From: Methanobacterium sp. | Lineage (GTDB): Archaea; Methanobacteriota; Methanobacteria; Methanobacteriales; Methanobacteriaceae | DNA: 16,042 nt | Direction: 5' to 3' | NCBI GenBank assembly: GCA_021372715.1 | Contig: JAJFTX010000205.1 | Location: 1-16,042 of the forward strand | Shown here: positions 13,089 through 16,042 of the stretch, piece after piece | Layout: each line of letters starts with the position of its first letter | How positions within the stretch are numbered: the stretch's first letter is position 1 | Position numbers and translations under genes: made by a program | The notes under the pieces: generated by a model | Seen by the model: the letters and a program-made list of their open reading frames with translations, nothing else | Told to the model about the DNA's origin: nothing | Database searches by the model: none

Positions 13089-13132
13089 AATATAAAAGTA
13101 ATTTTTCCAAGTTTTCACCCAGATCTCACCAA
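13089..13132 (-). promoter_or_regulatory. Promoter with 11-bp phased direct repeats (element C)
   Basis: On the minus strand: TTGGTGAGATC (13132-13122), TGGGTGAAAAC (13121-13111) and TTGGAAAAATT (13110-13100), then a CTTTTATATTC TATA box (about 13098-13089). It faces the coupled membrane genes starting at 12845. The GGTGAGATCTGGGTG 15-mer is identical to that of element B, about 1.8 kb away, and the TTGGAAAAATT/TATA junction matches too. Confidence 0.7.
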
Positions 13133-13206
13133 GATTTAAAATGAATAATTATATTTAAAATTATTATTAAGAAAAATATTAAATTTACCTGAATCGAATT
13201 TAATTT

Positions 13207-13425
13207 CTATTTACGAATTTTATCAGCGGTAGTAAAATATCCGCCACCATATTTCTCTTCCTGCAGCTTCCTAACCAGTTCTGAAGCCTTTTCAGCGTCA
13301 GGTGCCCTATGTATAATTTTTCTATCCTTTACCTTAAAGGTTTTACCACAGACACATTTTTTCTGTAAAACACCTTCTTTAGCGTAGTTAGCCCTTCCAC
13401 AGTTACATCTGAATATAAGATACAA
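13207..13425 (-). CDS. DUF1922 small zinc-ribbon protein (MTH1184-like)
   Basis: A 72-residue protein with two C-x-C-G knuckles (FRCNCGRANY and KKCVCGKTFKVKDRK) that should bind one zinc in a rubredoxin-like fold, followed by a helix ASELVRKLQEEKYGGGYFTT. From memory this matches MTH1184 of M. thermautotrophicus, a protein of known structure but unknown function. The start TTG 13425 gives MYLIFRCNCGR, which aligns with the MTH1184 N-terminus. TTG 13431 would add two residues but sits against the GTGA ribosome-site remnant (13432-13435). It lies 56 bases downstream of traB on the same strand and may be part of that operon. Confidence 0.9.
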   Translation of the reverse strand: MYLIFRCNCGRANYAKEGVLQKKCVCGKTFKVKDRKIIHRAPDAEKASELVRKLQEEKYGGGYFTTADKIRK

Positions 13426-13487
13426 GATCAATCACATTTCATTCTGATTAAACACTAATTGAGCATATATGAATAATTTTTTAGATT

Positions 13488-14668
<1,181 letters not shown>

Positions 14669-14672
<4 letters not shown>

Positions 14673-15337
14673 TTAAAAGCTTTGATTATTCCTTCTTTAT
14701 AGATGGGAACTGTATCATATATATCTCTTTTTAAGCAAAATTCAATGTCTTTTTCCAGTCCCAGAGCTCGAAGTCCCTCTGCTGAATTGGAGTTTCTCAC
14801 AGCCCTATCCACTTCTTCTTTATTATTGGAGGCCATCAAAGATGCTATGGCAAATTCATCAAGTTTTTCATCTTTTAGATGGGTTATAATTTCTCCGGCG
14901 CCTAGAAAATCTTCAATTACAAATCTTCCCTTAACACCGGCCATAACTATTTCAATATGATTATCTGCCAGTTGGAGTGCTCTTTGAGCCACAGCTTGGG
15001 CATTAACGAATGAGCCTATCAGGACTTTTGATTGCATACTCTCTAATACTCGGGTGCCATTGGTGGTGGTAAGAACTAATACTTCGCCTTTTAAATTTTT
15101 TATCTCCAATGGGGAATTACCCACATCAAAACCTTCAATTTTAGCTCCGTCTCTCTCACCTGCCAGGGTGGCTTGATTTATCTCAGCTAATTTAACTGCA
15201 TCGGCAACGTTTTTTGCTGTTATAACGCTCTTGAAACTTTGAAGAGCTGTGTTTATTGTAGTACTGGCTCTTAAAGCATCTACCATTATGGATAGATCTT
15301 CAGCGTATGATCTATCTAAACTAAGGGTAACTTTCAT
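14669..15337 (-). CDS. comB: 2-phosphosulfolactate phosphatase ComB
   Basis: A 222-residue Mg-dependent phosphatase that hydrolyses (R)-2-phospho-3-sulfolactate to sulfolactate, the second step of the PEP/sulfite route to coenzyme M. Family motifs are visible: the N-terminal MVDALRASTTI (18-28), LAGERDGAKIEGFDVGNSPLE (58-78) and LTTTNGTR (89-96); the C-terminal VMAGVKGRFVIEDFLGAGEII matches the family's E-D-x3-AG site. Length is within the family's usual range. ATG 15337 has a GAGGAT site six bases upstream. It overlaps traB by four bases and follows the TRAM gene after 111 bases. No other coenzyme M genes (comA, comC) are visible in the window. Confidence 0.95.
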
Positions 15338-15448
15338 AAAAAATCCTCAAAATGAAAATAAAAATATAAAAAAATTAAAATTTGGTGTTCTTAGTTTCAA
15401 TGTTGAATTTATTATCAATTTTGATTAATGCATTTAATAGTATAATAT

Positions 15449-15658
15449 TCATACTTTCTCAGCAAAAGCAAATCTTCTCCTTACAGAGGTTATTCTTACT
15501 TTCACCTCGTCTCCTACTTTGGTATCTGGTACAAAAACCACGAAACCTTCTACTCGAGTTATGCCATCTCCTTCTTTACCTACATCTTCAATTTTAACGT
15601 CGTATTCCTCTCCTTCTTGAATAGGAGCTGTTTTCGGACCTTCATCTGTTCTGAACAA
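15449..15658 (-). CDS. TRAM-domain small RNA-binding protein
   Basis: A protein of about 69 residues that is almost entirely a TRAM domain, an OB-like beta-barrel: EGEEYDVKIEDVGKEGDGITRVEGF, VVFVPDTKVGDEVKVRITSV and RRRFAFAEKV. Single-TRAM proteins of methanogens bind RNA and have been described as cold-responsive RNA chaperones; that role is established for relatives, not shown here. The start is uncertain. TTG 15658 gives MFRTDEGPK and leaves GGATGTGA at the right distance as a ribosome site. GTG 15667 (MNKLFRTDE) would sit on top of that site. The gene has its own promoter with a TATA box and two dyads upstream. Confidence 0.88.
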   Translation of the reverse strand: MFRTDEGPKTAPIQEGEEYDVKIEDVGKEGDGITRVEGFVVFVPDTKVGDEVKVRITSVRRRFAFAEKV

Positions 15659-15672
15659 TTTATTCACATCCT

Positions 15673-15726
15673 TAGACTAACATAAAGCAGTCTATGTAAT
15701 TTATTTTGTTAAACAAAATATATAAA
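15673..15726 (-). promoter_or_regulatory. TRAM gene promoter with two dyads
   Basis: On the minus strand a TTTATATATTTTG TATA box (about 15713-15726) is overlapped by a perfect 8-bp dyad ATTTTGTT-A-AACAAAAT (15703-15719). Downstream, in the expected leader, is TAGACT/AGTCTA (15673-15678, 15689-15694) with a 10-nt loop. The first could be an operator, the second a short RNA hairpin. Confidence 0.45.
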
Positions 15727-15956
15727 CATTTGGTTATAATCTAAAACTTTAAAAAAATTTTAAATCCTTATTTATTAAATTAATAATCGAAAATCATTTT
15801 AAAAACAAATTAGATTATAAATATTCCTAATTAAAAATATCCATATAAATGATTAATTAAAAATTTATAATTAGTTCTAAAAAAATATAATAAATTTGTA
15901 ATATTGATTTCTTTACGATAAGTATTAAAATTCATATAAAAAATATATTTTAACCA
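15727..15956. other. AT-rich divergent intergenic region without visible gene
   Basis: Most of the 317-base gap between the TRAM gene (-) and the next gene (+). It is very AT-rich, with many short A/T runs. I see no ORF, tRNA, conserved repeat or origin-like motif. Confidence 0.4.
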
Positions 15957-15966
15957 GATATAATAA
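15957..15966 (+). promoter_or_regulatory. TATA box of the last gene; leaderless start likely
   Basis: GATATAATAA centred about 24 bases before ATG 15985. There is no ribosome-site sequence in between (only A/T runs), so transcription probably begins at or next to the ATG. Confidence 0.45.
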
Positions 15967-15984
15967 AAACAATTTTTTAAAAGA

Positions 15985-16042
15985 ATGAAAATAGCCACCA
16001 CACCCATGTGTCAGGAGATCTTACGCCTTGCCGGTGTTAGAG
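15985..16042 (+). CDS. Unrecognised gene, 5' end only (cut by window end)
   Basis: Only 19 codons are present: MKIATTPMCQEILRLAGVR, still open at the last base. The codons are normal for a coding sequence, and the ATG sits about 24 bases behind a TATA box with no ribosome site, consistent with a leaderless methanogen gene. Too short to assign; I do not recognise the family with confidence. It is divergent from the TRAM gene. Confidence 0.55.
   Translation, partial: MKIATTPMCQEILRLAGVR

Noticed and set aside
15668..15984. Replication origin in the AT-rich gap
   Set aside because: No origin recognition box-like repeats and no Cdc6/Orc1 gene nearby; AT richness is general in this genome.

Overview
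The window looks like chromosomal DNA of a hydrogenotrophic methanogen of the Methanobacteriaceae, most likely Methanobacterium. The reasons are AT-rich DNA, TATA-type promoters, GGAGGTGA-type ribosome sites, and typical genes: ComB (coenzyme M synthesis), archaeal Trm1, a TRAM protein, a DUF1922 zinc protein, a UPF0045 protein, TraB and an archaeal glutamate synthase. From memory, the order DegT-type aminotransferase / UPF0045 / ... / DUF1922 / TraB / ComB resembles the MTH1188-MTH1182 region of M. thermautotrophicus. That comparison was not computed.

Layout. (1) 3-410 is the 3' end of an FMN/Fe-S glutamate synthase, closed by a hairpin terminator. (2) 484-4565 is a family cluster of five DUF4013-type membrane proteins (four on -, one on +). 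One is shortened internally, one has lost a normal start codon, and a frameshifted zinc-ribbon remnant lies between two of them. (3) 4696-8506 is a housekeeping block: Trm1, a DegT/DnrJ/EryC1 PLP enzyme, a UPF0045 protein and a TtuA/Ncs6-like tRNA thiolase. The last two start from a very compact divergent promoter.

(4) 8622-13132 is the accessory part. A two-gene module (winged-helix regulator + 3-TM membrane protein) occurs twice, in convergent orientation (8664-9344 on +, 11146-10491 on -). Inside and beside it are three small secreted Gln-rich proteins with or without periodic cysteines, and a translationally coupled pair of membrane proteins carrying H-x13-H helices like those of b-type cytochromes. 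Four promoters here (three small secreted proteins and the membrane pair) share an upstream element of direct 11-bp repeats (consensus near TKGGTNWAAAC), phased at about one helical turn and ending next to the TATA box. This indicates one regulon. I consider it the most interesting content of the window.

(5) 13207-15667 on - holds TRAM, ComB, TraB (start/stop overlap with ComB) and DUF1922. An unrecognised, probably leaderless gene enters at 15985 on + and runs off the end.
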